IMG/VR virus record: IMGVR_UViG_3300020394_001662
Span: 1-25,635 of that record
DNA: 25,635 nucleotides
Origin: a virus
Strand: one strand, 5' to 3'
Of the stretch, positions 6,795-13,665 are shown piece after piece. Under the pieces are notes generated by a model. The model saw only the letters and a list, made by a program, of their open reading frames with translations. It made no database searches and was not told the DNA's origin. Within the stretch, counting starts at the first letter, position 1, and the number at the start of each line of letters is the position of its first letter. Made by a program: the position numbers and the translations under genes.

Positions 6795-8417
6795 ATGAGT
6801 AAACAAATAGAATTTAGTAATAAAGCTAGAAAAGAACTAGTTAAAGGTATAGATAAATTAGCAGATGCTGTGGTAGCAACTTTAGGGCCTAATGGTAGAA
6901 ATGTTGTTATAGCTACTGATATAGGACCTCAATCAACCAAAGATGGAGTTACAGTAGCAAAGTCTATTAAATTAAAAAACCCTTCACAAGAGCTAGGAGT
7001 TCAATTAGTTAAACAAGCAGCAGTTAAAACCGGTGAAAAAGCAGGTGATGGTACTACTACTTCAACTTTATTAGCCAGAGAAATGGTTAAAGAAGGACTT
7101 CAAGCTGTAGCTAATGGAGAAAATGCTGTTAAAATCAAAAGAAAAATAGATGAATCAGTTCAAAAGGTTGTCGCTAATCTTAAAACCCAAATATCTGAAG
7201 ATATATCAGGTGAAGAACAATTAGAACAAATTGCTACAATCTCATCTAATAATGATACTGAAACAGGAAAAATGATTGCCACCGCTATAGATAAAGTAGG
7301 ATTAGAAGGTGTAGTACATGTTGAAGAATCTAGAACAGGAGAAACATATCTTGAAACAGTAGAAGGTATGCAATTTGATAGAGGTTATAAATCACCTTAT
7401 TTTGTTACTGATAATAATACAATGTCTAGTGTTTTAGAAAATCCTATGATATTAGTAGCAAATCAGAAATTAACCCAAGTAAAAGAATTATTACCAATAT
7501 TAGAAGCAGTTTCTGCACAAGCTAAATCATTATTAATTATAGCTGAAGATATTGACAATGAAGCATTAGCAACTCTTATTGTAAATAAAATGAGAGGTAC
7601 AATGAAAGTATGTGCTGTAAAAGCACCTGATTTTGGTGATAGAAGAAAATTAGTTTTAGAAGATATAGCAATTACAACTGGAGGTAAAGTTTTTGATAAA
7701 CAAAAAGGAATGAAACTTGATAAATTTAGTTGGGATTGGTTTGGTGAAGCAAGAACAGTAACTGTAGAAAAAGAAACAACAACTATTGTAGATGGAAAAG
7801 GATCAAATGAAGCAATTGAAGCACGTATTGAAGAATTACAATCGCAAATCGAAAAAGCAACAACAGCGTTTGAAGTTGAAAAACTCCAAGAAAGATTAGC
7901 TAAATTTGTAGGTGGAGTAGCTATTATTCATGTTGGTGGTTTAACAGAAACCGAGATGAAAGAAAAGAAAGATAGAGTTGATGATGCTTTACATGCTACA
8001 AAAGCAGCTATTGAAGAAGGGATAGTACCTGGAGGTGGTGTTGCATTACTACTAGCATCCCAAGATTTAAGTAGAAAAAACACGGGATCAAGAATAGTTA
8101 GAAAAGCTTGTGCAAAACCATTTAATCAAATACTAGTTAATGCTGGATATAATAGTACAGACGCAACTATGCTAGGAAAATACAAATTAGTAGAATCAGG
8201 TAATGATCAATGGGCAGGTATTGAAGTTGATAGCGGAGAAGTTGTAAACTTTAAGGAAAAAGGCGTGATAGACCCAACTAAAGTTACTAGATTAGCGTTA
8301 CAAAATGCAGCATCAGTAGCTGGAACCGTATTACTTACAGAATGTACAGTAGTAGATGATATAAGTGATAAAAAAGAAGATAATAACCCAATCAACCCTA
8401 TGGCAGGGATGATGTAA
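6795..8417 (+). CDS. groEL: GroEL chaperonin (Cpn60)
   Basis: A full-length 540-aa group I chaperonin (E. coli GroEL 548 aa). Visible features are the N-terminal [22 protein letters not shown], the ATP-binding [12 protein letters not shown] (catalytic Asp equivalent to D87), the apical domain with [15 protein letters not shown], and [22 protein letters not shown] carrying the second catalytic Asp (D398 equivalent). The C-terminus NPMAGMM is a short version of the GGM tail. All key residues are present, so it should be an active folding chamber. Odd points are an apical segment [18 protein letters not shown] that departs from host consensus and a Trp-containing DQWAGIEV segment. It directly follows groES. 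Phage GroELs are known but uncommon; T4 itself uses host GroEL. Confidence 0.95.
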   Translation: MSKQIEFSNKARKELVKGIDKLADAVVATLGPNGRNVVIATDIGPQSTKDGVTVAKSIKLKNPSQELGVQLVKQAAVKTGEKAGDGTTTSTLLAREMVKEGLQAVANGENAVKIKRKIDESVQKVVANLKTQISEDISGEEQLEQIATISSNNDTETGKMIATAIDKVGLEGVVHVEESRTGETYLETVEGMQFDRGYKSPYFVTDNNTMSSVLENPMILVANQKLTQVKELLPILEAVSAQAKSLLIIAEDIDNEALATLIVNKMRGTMKVCAVKAPDFGDRRKLVLEDIAITTGGKVFDKQKGMKLDKFSWDWFGEARTVTVEKETTTIVDGKGSNEAIEARIEELQSQIEKATTAFEVEKLQERLAKFVGGVAIIHVGGLTETEMKEKKDRVDDALHATKAAIEEGIVPGGGVALLLASQDLSRKNTGSRIVRKACAKPFNQILVNAGYNSTDATMLGKYKLVESGNDQWAGIEVDSGEVVNFKEKGVIDPTKVTRLALQNAASVAGTVLLTECTVVDDISDKKEDNNPINPMAGMM

Positions 8418-8427
8418 TATTTAAACT

Positions 8428-8595
8428 ATGAATAAAAATCAAATCGCAGAACAAATTGATGAATTGTATGAAGTTTTTACTATAAACCATAACACTACAT
8501 CAAAAGCAGGAGCTCAAAGAGCTAGAAAAGCACTTAGTGGAATTAAAAATTTAATCTCAGAATATAGAAAAGCATCTATAAATGAAAGCAAATAA
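8428..8595 (+). CDS. Hc1-type histone H1-like mini DNA-binding protein
   Basis: A 55-aa gene starting at ATG 8428 and overlapping the next gene by 14 bases. The second half reads KAGAQRARKALSGIKNLISEYRKASI, which closely follows the pattern of the Bacteroidota Hc1 family, small basic nucleoid proteins with a 'NKAAGTRARKAL..ik.l..efRk.S' core. The N-terminal half is a helix with the pattern IAEQIDELYEVF, also as in the family. It lacks a long lysine-rich tail. The likely role is binding and compacting DNA or modulating transcription. The box AATATTT-N5-ATG upstream (8416-8430) is a partial match to the start-site motif seen at three other genes. Assignment is by remembered pattern. Confidence 0.75.
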   Translation: MNKNQIAEQIDELYEVFTINHNTTSKAGAQRARKALSGIKNLISEYRKASINESK

Positions 8596-8860
8596 GGAAG
8601 AATTCATTGTAGAAGAAAATAATATATTAATTGCTAGGAGAGTCCCTCCAGGTGATAATTGGAGATTAGTAGCGAATGAACCTGATGGAAAGGTTCATTC
8701 GTCTATTACAGATACACTAGAAGCATATATGACTAAAACTGGATTTAAAGGACATTATAGATTAGAACCATTAGACAGTAAATTATATGCTATTGATTCT
8801 CAAGAAATAGAAGTAACACCTGAACCAACAAGGAAGTATAATATATATGGCGAATACTAA
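8582..8860 (+). CDS. Unknown 92-aa protein
   Basis: A soluble 92-residue protein with no recognised family. It begins with a charged stretch (KEEFIVEENNILIARRVPPGDNWRLVANEPDG) that looks like antiparallel beta strands, then a helix (SSITDTLEAYMTKTGF) and more strands ending in EIEVTPEPTRKYNIYGEY. It overlaps the Hc1-like gene by 14 bases and the clamp-loader gene by 14 bases, so it belongs to the same transcript. The overlaps suggest a role tied to replication or nucleoid genes, but no function is claimed. Confidence 0.75.
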   Translation: MKANKEEFIVEENNILIARRVPPGDNWRLVANEPDGKVHSSITDTLEAYMTKTGFKGHYRLEPLDSKLYAIDSQEIEVTPEPTRKYNIYGEY

Positions 8861-9761
8861 TCACACTTTATTTGTTGAAAAATATAGACCTGATAATTTA
8901 GAAAATTATGTAGGTAATTCAAAATTAAAGTCTTCTATTGCTAAACAATTAGAACAAAATGATATTCAAAATTATTTGTTCTATGGTCCCGCGGGTTGTG
9001 GTAAGACAACTTTAGCTAAACTTATTGTTAGTAATTTAGATTGTGATTCCCTTTATATTAATGCTTCAGATGAAAGAGGTATTGAAACTATAAGAGATAA
9101 AGTTTCAGGATTTGCTTCAGTAGCTACTCTTAAATCAATAAAAGTAGTTATTTTAGATGAATCGGATTTTTTAACTATTCAAGCACAGGCTTCTTTACGT
9201 AATGTAATTGAGACATTTTCACGTACTACAAGATTTATCCTGACTTGTAATTTTGTAGAAAGGATTATTGATCCTATTCAATCTCGTTGTCAAACGTTAA
9301 AGGTTGTTCCACCTACAAAAAAAGAAGTAGCAGTTCATATAGCAGGGATATGTGATAAAGAGAAAATAGGTTATGAGCTTCCAGCTATAGGAAAGGTTGT
9401 AAATAGGTACTATCCTGATATTAGGAAGATGCTGAATACAGTTCAATCAAGCACCATAGAAGATCAACTTCAACTTGATGATAGTTTACTTGTTTCAACT
9501 AGTTATATGGATGCTGTGCTTGATGAGTTAAAAAAAGATAAACCATATTTTAAAAATATTAGACAAATTATTGCCGATTCTGGTGTAGATGATTTTGATG
9601 AATTATTTAGATTTTTATATGATAATTCCTCAGAATATTTACCCAATAAAGAAGGTACAGTTGCAATGCTGGTAAATGAACATTTATATAAGTCTAATTT
9701 TAGAATTGATAAAGAAATAAATTTAATGTCTTTAATCCAAAATTTAATAAATAATAAATAA
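8847..9761 (+). CDS. 44: Clamp loader large subunit, AAA+ ATPase (gp44)
   Basis: A 304-aa AAA+ ATPase matching T4 gp44 (319 aa), the motor that opens the sliding clamp and loads it on primer-template DNA. The RFC-box-like start FVEKYRPDNLENYVGN is followed by Walker A GPAGCGKT (47-54), Walker B VILDES (101-106, a DExD variant), sensor 1 TCNF, and the SRC motif (146-148) that supplies the arginine finger in RFC and gp44 proteins. The C-terminal half is a helical lid and collar region. It is followed one base into its stop codon by a small gene and then by the gp62-like subunit, keeping the T4 order 44 then 62 with one gene in between. Confidence 0.95.
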   Translation: MANTNHTLFVEKYRPDNLENYVGNSKLKSSIAKQLEQNDIQNYLFYGPAGCGKTTLAKLIVSNLDCDSLYINASDERGIETIRDKVSGFASVATLKSIKVVILDESDFLTIQAQASLRNVIETFSRTTRFILTCNFVERIIDPIQSRCQTLKVVPPTKKEVAVHIAGICDKEKIGYELPAIGKVVNRYYPDIRKMLNTVQSSTIEDQLQLDDSLLVSTSYMDAVLDELKKDKPYFKNIRQIIADSGVDDFDELFRFLYDNSSEYLPNKEGTVAMLVNEHLYKSNFRIDKEINLMSLIQNLINNK

Positions 9762-10009
9762 TGAATAATCAACCCAACCAACAGCAGTTAAATATTGATT
9801 TAGCTAACACTCAAGCCATTAAAAATTTTGATGGTGGAACTATTTTTGCACAAGGAGTTATATTAAGAAAAGTATCTAAATTCGTTGCCGGTACTGACGA
9901 AGATGCTATGATGCCTATTCCTGTGTTTTATGACCCTTCAACTAAAAAAATATTAACAGATTCAGTTCCAAAAGAGTTAAGAGAAGAATTGAAGGATGAA
10001 TTGTGCTAA
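9761..10009 (+). CDS. Unknown 82-aa protein between clamp-loader genes
   Basis: A small protein with a Gln/Asn-rich start followed by GGTIFAQGVILRKVSKF and MMPIPVFYDPSTKKIL. The layout (a strand with 'R.vSk', then 'iPvF', then a turn and strand) recalls small zinc-ribbon proteins of T4-like phages, but the metal-binding cysteines are absent; this comparison is tentative. The only Cys is the last residue. Its ATG overlaps the gp44 stop (TAATG) and its 3' end overlaps gp62 by 14 bases, so it is translated as part of the clamp-loader block. Confidence 0.7.
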   Translation: MNNQPNQQQLNIDLANTQAIKNFDGGTIFAQGVILRKVSKFVAGTDEDAMMPIPVFYDPSTKKILTDSVPKELREELKDELC

Positions 10010-10415
10010 TATATTTGATTGGTTAAAACAAATTAATAATTTTAAATCACCAGTTGATTCTTTTACTGAATCTGATTGGGAAGTATTTAATGCATATATG
10101 GTTCATAGGTTTTTATCTATGAACCCTGATTTTTTAGAATTGGTAAATGAAGTTCAAGTATTACCCCCAACTGAAAAAAAGAAAATATATAGTATTTATA
10201 AAGAATACATTCCAAAAAATAATAAATGGAATAAGTATATTAAATCGAGTGTTAAACAACGTAACAAGGAATTACTTCAGTATCTAAAAGATTACTTTGA
10301 AGTATCAATAAGAGAAGTGAAGGATTACTTGAAAATTTTGGATAACACAGATATTAGTCGTATATTGACTAGCATAGGTATTGATAACAAAGAAATTAAA
10401 ACCCTAATAAAATGA
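9996..10415 (+). CDS. 62: Clamp loader small subunit (gp62-like)
   Basis: A 139-aa all-helical protein resembling T4 gp62 (187 aa), the partner of gp44 in the clamp loader. Supporting features are FDWLKQINNFKSP, then WEVFNAYMVHRFLSMNPDFLELVNEVQ, the basic KKKIYSIYKEYIPKNNKWNKYIK, and a helical C-terminus with YFEVSIREVKDYLKIL. This 'mvnRfLSm..d.l...n..q' layout is characteristic of gp62-like subunits in T4 relatives. No ATPase motifs are present, as expected. It is shorter than T4 gp62. It lies one small gene after gp44 and ends in an ATGA overlap with the next gene. Confidence 0.85.
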   Translation: MNCANIFDWLKQINNFKSPVDSFTESDWEVFNAYMVHRFLSMNPDFLELVNEVQVLPPTEKKKIYSIYKEYIPKNNKWNKYIKSSVKQRNKELLQYLKDYFEVSIREVKDYLKILDNTDISRILTSIGIDNKEIKTLIK

Positions 10416-10639
10416 AATCAGAAATCTACAATTTTTTAAAATCCGAAGCTGAAGCGGATAAAAATAAAGCTTTAGCAAGTATAGAACTATTAACTAACCA
10501 TCCTGCAGGTATAGGTGATCACTCAACCAAAGATTATTGGGATAACTGTAATGAAGCTCTTAAATTATTAGCATCAGCAGAAGAGAGATTAGAAATATTA
10601 GAAAAATATTTTAAACCTAAAGGACAGGTAAATGGGTGA
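10412..10639 (+). CDS. Small helical unknown protein
   Basis: A 75-aa acidic protein predicted to be two helices around a turn containing NHPAGIGDHSTKDYWD, followed by a heptad-like LLASAEERLEILEKYF that could form a coiled coil. Similar small proteins with 'NPaGIGeHst' are familiar from T4-like and other tailed phages, without known function (recalled pattern). The start overlaps the gp62 stop as ATGA and the 3' end overlaps the next gene by 8 bases. Confidence 0.75.
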   Translation: MKSEIYNFLKSEAEADKNKALASIELLTNHPAGIGDHSTKDYWDNCNEALKLLASAEERLEILEKYFKPKGQVNG

Positions 10640-11036
10640 TAGCATAAAAAAGTACTACGAATTAGTAGGTGAAAAAGAATTTGATGAAATGGTAAAAAAA
10701 GATGACGTAATATCTCACTTTGAATCTGAATACCCAGAATTATCTGATGAGTTTAAATTAATCCAAAAAGAAATGTATGAAATGTTTGCTCGCAAACATA
10801 TGGATTATGGTTTAAATAATATTGCTTTAGGTGGTGATTTGACTCAACAGGAAGATAAAAAGTTTTCATTAACAGGCTTAGCCATCAGACTTACTGATAA
10901 AATTTCTAGATTAAAAAATCTTCTTATTAACGGTAAAAATTATGTTAAGGGAGAAGGTATGGAAGACACGTTTATTGATATAGCTAATTATGGTATTATT
11001 GGCTTATTAGTAGGACGTGATAAATGGAAAAAATAA
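10632..11036 (+). CDS. DUF1599 / nucleotide-modification-associated (Nmad1-like) protein
   Basis: A 134-aa helical protein. The core KHMDYGLNNIALGG (residues 55-68), followed by LAIRLTDKISRLKNLL (R86, D89, K90, R93) and MEDTFIDIANYGIIGLLV, matches the DUF1599 pattern 'K..dYG...  ..gi.iRl.DKisRl..Ll.......dT..DianYaiigL'. The family has been proposed to act with nucleotide or base modification systems in phages; its reaction is not established. Here it lies between clamp-loader genes and a nuclease, about 1.2 kb before a large glycosyltransferase cluster. A role in modified-DNA metabolism is possible but not shown. Confidence 0.75.
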   Translation: MGDSIKKYYELVGEKEFDEMVKKDDVISHFESEYPELSDEFKLIQKEMYEMFARKHMDYGLNNIALGGDLTQQEDKKFSLTGLAIRLTDKISRLKNLLINGKNYVKGEGMEDTFIDIANYGIIGLLVGRDKWKK

Positions 11037-11039
11037 ATT

Positions 11040-11957
11040 TTGGCTAAAAAGGTTCCTAAAATAGTTAGAGAAATAAAGAAATTTGTTCCTCATGAAATCA
11101 ATTATGCTTTTGATAGGCAATTGTCTTTTTCTCAAATTCAAGTTTATAATGATTGTCCTCATAGATGGAAATTGCAGTATGTAGATAAGAAAAAATTATT
11201 TAGATCTAATATCTATACTATTTTTGGTTCTGCAATGCATGATACTATTCAAAACTATTTACAAGTTTTATATGATACTTCTAAAGCTAAAGCTAATGAA
11301 ATTGATATAGAAGAATATTTTGAGGATAGATTAAGAGAACATTTCCAAAAAGCATATAAAGAAAATGATAACCAGCATTTTACTGATGCTGCTCAAATGA
11401 ATGAGTTTTATAATGATGGAGTTGAAATTCTAAGATATTTTAAAAAGAAACATACGTTTTCTAAACGTAAAACTCATTTAGTAGGAATAGAATTACCTTT
11501 AGTTCAAAAACCAATACCTGGATCTAATAATATATTTTATAAAGGATATTTAGATTTAGTATTATATAATGAAAATTCTGGTACTTTCGATATTATTGAT
11601 ATTAAAACTAGTACTAGAGGTTGGACGAAATCAATGCAAACTAATGAAAAAAAGTTTCAATTATTATTATATAAAAAATATTTTTCACAACAATTTGGAG
11701 TTCCTCTAAAAGATATTAATATTACATTTTATATAGTTAAAAGAAAAATTCCAGATGAGGATAAGTGTGACTTTGCTACTATGAGAAGAAGAATACAAGA
11801 ATATACTCCTGTTGCTGCTGATAAAGGGAAAAATTTAATGGCAGCTGCTCAAAGGTTTGTTCAAGATTTTGTAGATGAAGTTTATACATCTAGTGGAAAA
11901 TTAAAAGAAAGAAATTATATTTGCAAATGTGGTGCTTGTGAAGTTTTAGCAAGCTAA
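11040..11957 (+). CDS. PD-(D/E)XK nuclease, Cas4/RecB-like, TTG start
   Basis: A 305-aa nuclease of the RecB/Cas4 superfamily. Conserved parts are LSFSQIQVYNDCPHRWKLQY (28-47), GSAMH (H67), E151, GYLDLV (D172), the DIK catalytic pair (D187-x-K189) and a QLLLYKKYF helix (motif Q). The start must be TTG 11040: a stop codon in this frame lies immediately upstream (11034-11036) and the first in-frame ATG is only at residue 66, after conserved sequence. A cysteine in the N-terminal motif (C39) and three at the C-terminus (C295, C297, C300) give the 1+3 arrangement of Cas4/AddB iron-sulphur nucleases, though the CxCxxC spacing is unusual. The likely role is DNA end processing in recombination or replication. 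There is no CRISPR array nearby. Confidence 0.88.
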   Translation: MAKKVPKIVREIKKFVPHEINYAFDRQLSFSQIQVYNDCPHRWKLQYVDKKKLFRSNIYTIFGSAMHDTIQNYLQVLYDTSKAKANEIDIEEYFEDRLREHFQKAYKENDNQHFTDAAQMNEFYNDGVEILRYFKKKHTFSKRKTHLVGIELPLVQKPIPGSNNIFYKGYLDLVLYNENSGTFDIIDIKTSTRGWTKSMQTNEKKFQLLLYKKYFSQQFGVPLKDINITFYIVKRKIPDEDKCDFATMRRRIQEYTPVAADKGKNLMAAAQRFVQDFVDEVYTSSGKLKERNYICKCGACEVLAS

Positions 11958-12017
11958 TTTGCATTTTTTAATAGTTATATATATGTATAACTAAATATAT
12001 GTTTTAAAATAAAGATT
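11958..12017 (+). promoter_or_regulatory. Intergenic promoter/operator region with 8-base inverted repeat
   Basis: TAGTTATA (11972-11979) and TATAACTA (11986-11993) are perfect 8-base arms around TATATG. The repeat contains the 13-mer TATATATGTATAA (11978-11990) also found before hsp20. A TTG at 11959-11961 lies 16 bases before TATATATG, loosely like the Bacteroidota -33/-7 promoter (TTG, TAnnTTTG). The next gene encodes a ribbon-helix-helix protein, a class that binds such palindromes. Promoter and operator roles are inferred. Confidence 0.45.
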
Positions 12018-12206
12018 ATGGCAAATACTAAAGAAATGACACTAACAAGTGTTAAAATCAAAAGTGATCTATTCGAAAATTTTAAGATTGAATGTGTAAA
12101 AAGAAAATTCTCATTCCAAAAACTTGCTGATCGGTCTATTTATATGTACCTTACAGATGATGAGTTTAGGAAAAGAGTTCATAACCACAGTAATCTAGAA
12201 TTATAA
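12018..12206 (+). CDS. Ribbon-helix-helix type small DNA-binding protein
   Basis: A 62-aa basic protein. The short strand TLTSVKIKSDLFENF, then helix ECVKRKFSFQKLADRSIYMYL, follow the ribbon-helix-helix (Arc/CopG/MetJ) layout: a beta strand for DNA contact, then two helices that form the dimer. I infer DNA-binding regulation. It stands alone after a 60-base gap with a palindrome, unlike the overlapping genes around it, and precedes the glycan cluster by 13 bases, so it may control its own expression or that of the cluster. The alternative is a small structural or host-takeover protein with the same fold. Confidence 0.7.
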   Translation: MANTKEMTLTSVKIKSDLFENFKIECVKRKFSFQKLADRSIYMYLTDDEFRKRVHNHSNLEL

Positions 12207-12219
12207 AATCGAATATTAA

Positions 12220-13665
12220 ATGAAGAAAAGTTTTGAAGTACTTCCCCAAAAAGATAGGAAGAAAATATTATTAATTTGTGATGACATTAGGGTACATTCA
12301 GGTGTAGCTACAGTTGCTAAGGAAATTGTTATAAAAACTTGTCACCATTTTAATTGGGTTAATCTAGGAGGAGCTATTAGTCACCCTGATAAGGGTAAAA
12401 AGTTAGATTTAGCTAAAGAGAGTAACGAACATAATCCTCATAATATAAAGGATGCATATGTTTGTATTTACCCAGTTGATGGTTATGGTAATATAGAAAT
12501 TATTAGGCAAATAATAAACATAGAAAAACCGGATGCTATAATGTTAATTACTGATCCTAGATATTTTTCTTGGTTATTTAATAATGAACATGAAATTAGA
12601 AAAAACATTCCAATAGCTTACTTAAATATTTGGGATGATTACCCAGCACCAATGTATAATAGTGCTTTTTATGAAGCATGTGATTTATTAATGGGTATTT
12701 CAAAACAAACTAAAAATATTAATCAATTAGTTTTAGGAGATAAAGCTAAAGATAGAATATTTAGGTATGTACCTCATGGATTAGATCATAATGTCTATAA
12801 ACCGTTAGATAATAATGACGCTGAATACAAGGCATTTAAAAAACAACTATTCCCTAATCAGGATCCTAAATTTGTAGTATTTTTTAATTCTAGAAATATT
12901 AGAAGAAAAATGATTCCAGATACACTACTAGCATTTAGACATTTTCTAGACCAACTACCTGAAAATGAAGCTAAGGATTGTAAAATAGTATTACATACTG
13001 AAGCAGTAACAGAAGCAGGTACTGATTTACCCGCAGTAGCAGAATATTTTTTAGGTGAAAGTTATGGTACTAATGTAGTGTTTTCACATAGTAAATTAAC
13101 TCAACACCAACTAAATTACTTATACAACATAGCAGATGTACAAGTATTAGCAACCTCAAATGAAGGTTGGGGGTTAACAATTACTGAAGCAATATTAGCT
13201 GGAACTCCTATTATAGCTAATGTTACAGGTGGGATGCAAGATCAAATGAGATTTGAAAATGATAAAGGAGAGTGGATAGATTTCGATGCTGATTTTCCTT
13301 CTAATCACAGGGGTACCTATAAAAAACATGGTGAATGGGCTTTTCCAGTATACCCTGCTTGTAGATCTGTTCAAGGATCACCTCCAACACCTTATATCTA
13401 TGATGATAGATGTAAGTGGGAAGATATATCTGAAAGGTATATGGAATTATATAAAATGACTCGTGAAGAAAGAAAAGCAGTAGGATTAAAAGGTAGAGAA
13501 TGGGCTATTTCTGATGAAGCAGGATTTACAGCTGAACACCAAGCATATAGAGTTATGGAAGCATTTAATACATTATTTGATACTTGGAAACCTAGAGAAA
13601 AGTATGAAATAGTTAATGCTACAGAATCAAAACCCAAATATTTAAATCATAAAATAATATATTAA
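12220..13665 (+). CDS. GT-B glycosyltransferase (GT4-like)
   Basis: A 481-aa retaining-type GT-B glycosyltransferase. The N-terminal Rossmann-like half starts KKILLICDDIRVHSGVATVAKEI (residues 14-36), with the 'sGva' acceptor-side loop. The C-terminal half has the nucleotide-sugar binding region NEGWGLTITEAILAGTPIIAN, including the E-x7-E pair E315 and E323. About 100 extra residues after that motif contain HGEWAFPVYPACRSVQG, not typical of short GT4 enzymes, and may form an insert in the C-domain. No membrane anchor is visible, so it is cytosolic. It ends with its stop overlapping the next ATG by one base, and begins the 12.7-kb glycan cluster. Confidence 0.9.
   Translation: MKKSFEVLPQKDRKKILLICDDIRVHSGVATVAKEIVIKTCHHFNWVNLGGAISHPDKGKKLDLAKESNEHNPHNIKDAYVCIYPVDGYGNIEIIRQIINIEKPDAIMLITDPRYFSWLFNNEHEIRKNIPIAYLNIWDDYPAPMYNSAFYEACDLLMGISKQTKNINQLVLGDKAKDRIFRYVPHGLDHNVYKPLDNNDAEYKAFKKQLFPNQDPKFVVFFNSRNIRRKMIPDTLLAFRHFLDQLPENEAKDCKIVLHTEAVTEAGTDLPAVAEYFLGESYGTNVVFSHSKLTQHQLNYLYNIADVQVLATSNEGWGLTITEAILAGTPIIANVTGGMQDQMRFENDKGEWIDFDADFPSNHRGTYKKHGEWAFPVYPACRSVQGSPPTPYIYDDRCKWEDISERYMELYKMTREERKAVGLKGREWAISDEAGFTAEHQAYRVMEAFNTLFDTWKPREKYEIVNATESKPKYLNHKIIY

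Noticed and set aside
11040-12017. CRISPR system suggested by the Cas4-like nuclease
   Set aside because: No spaced direct repeats, cas1 or cas2 are present anywhere in the window; Cas4-like nucleases are common in phages without CRISPR.
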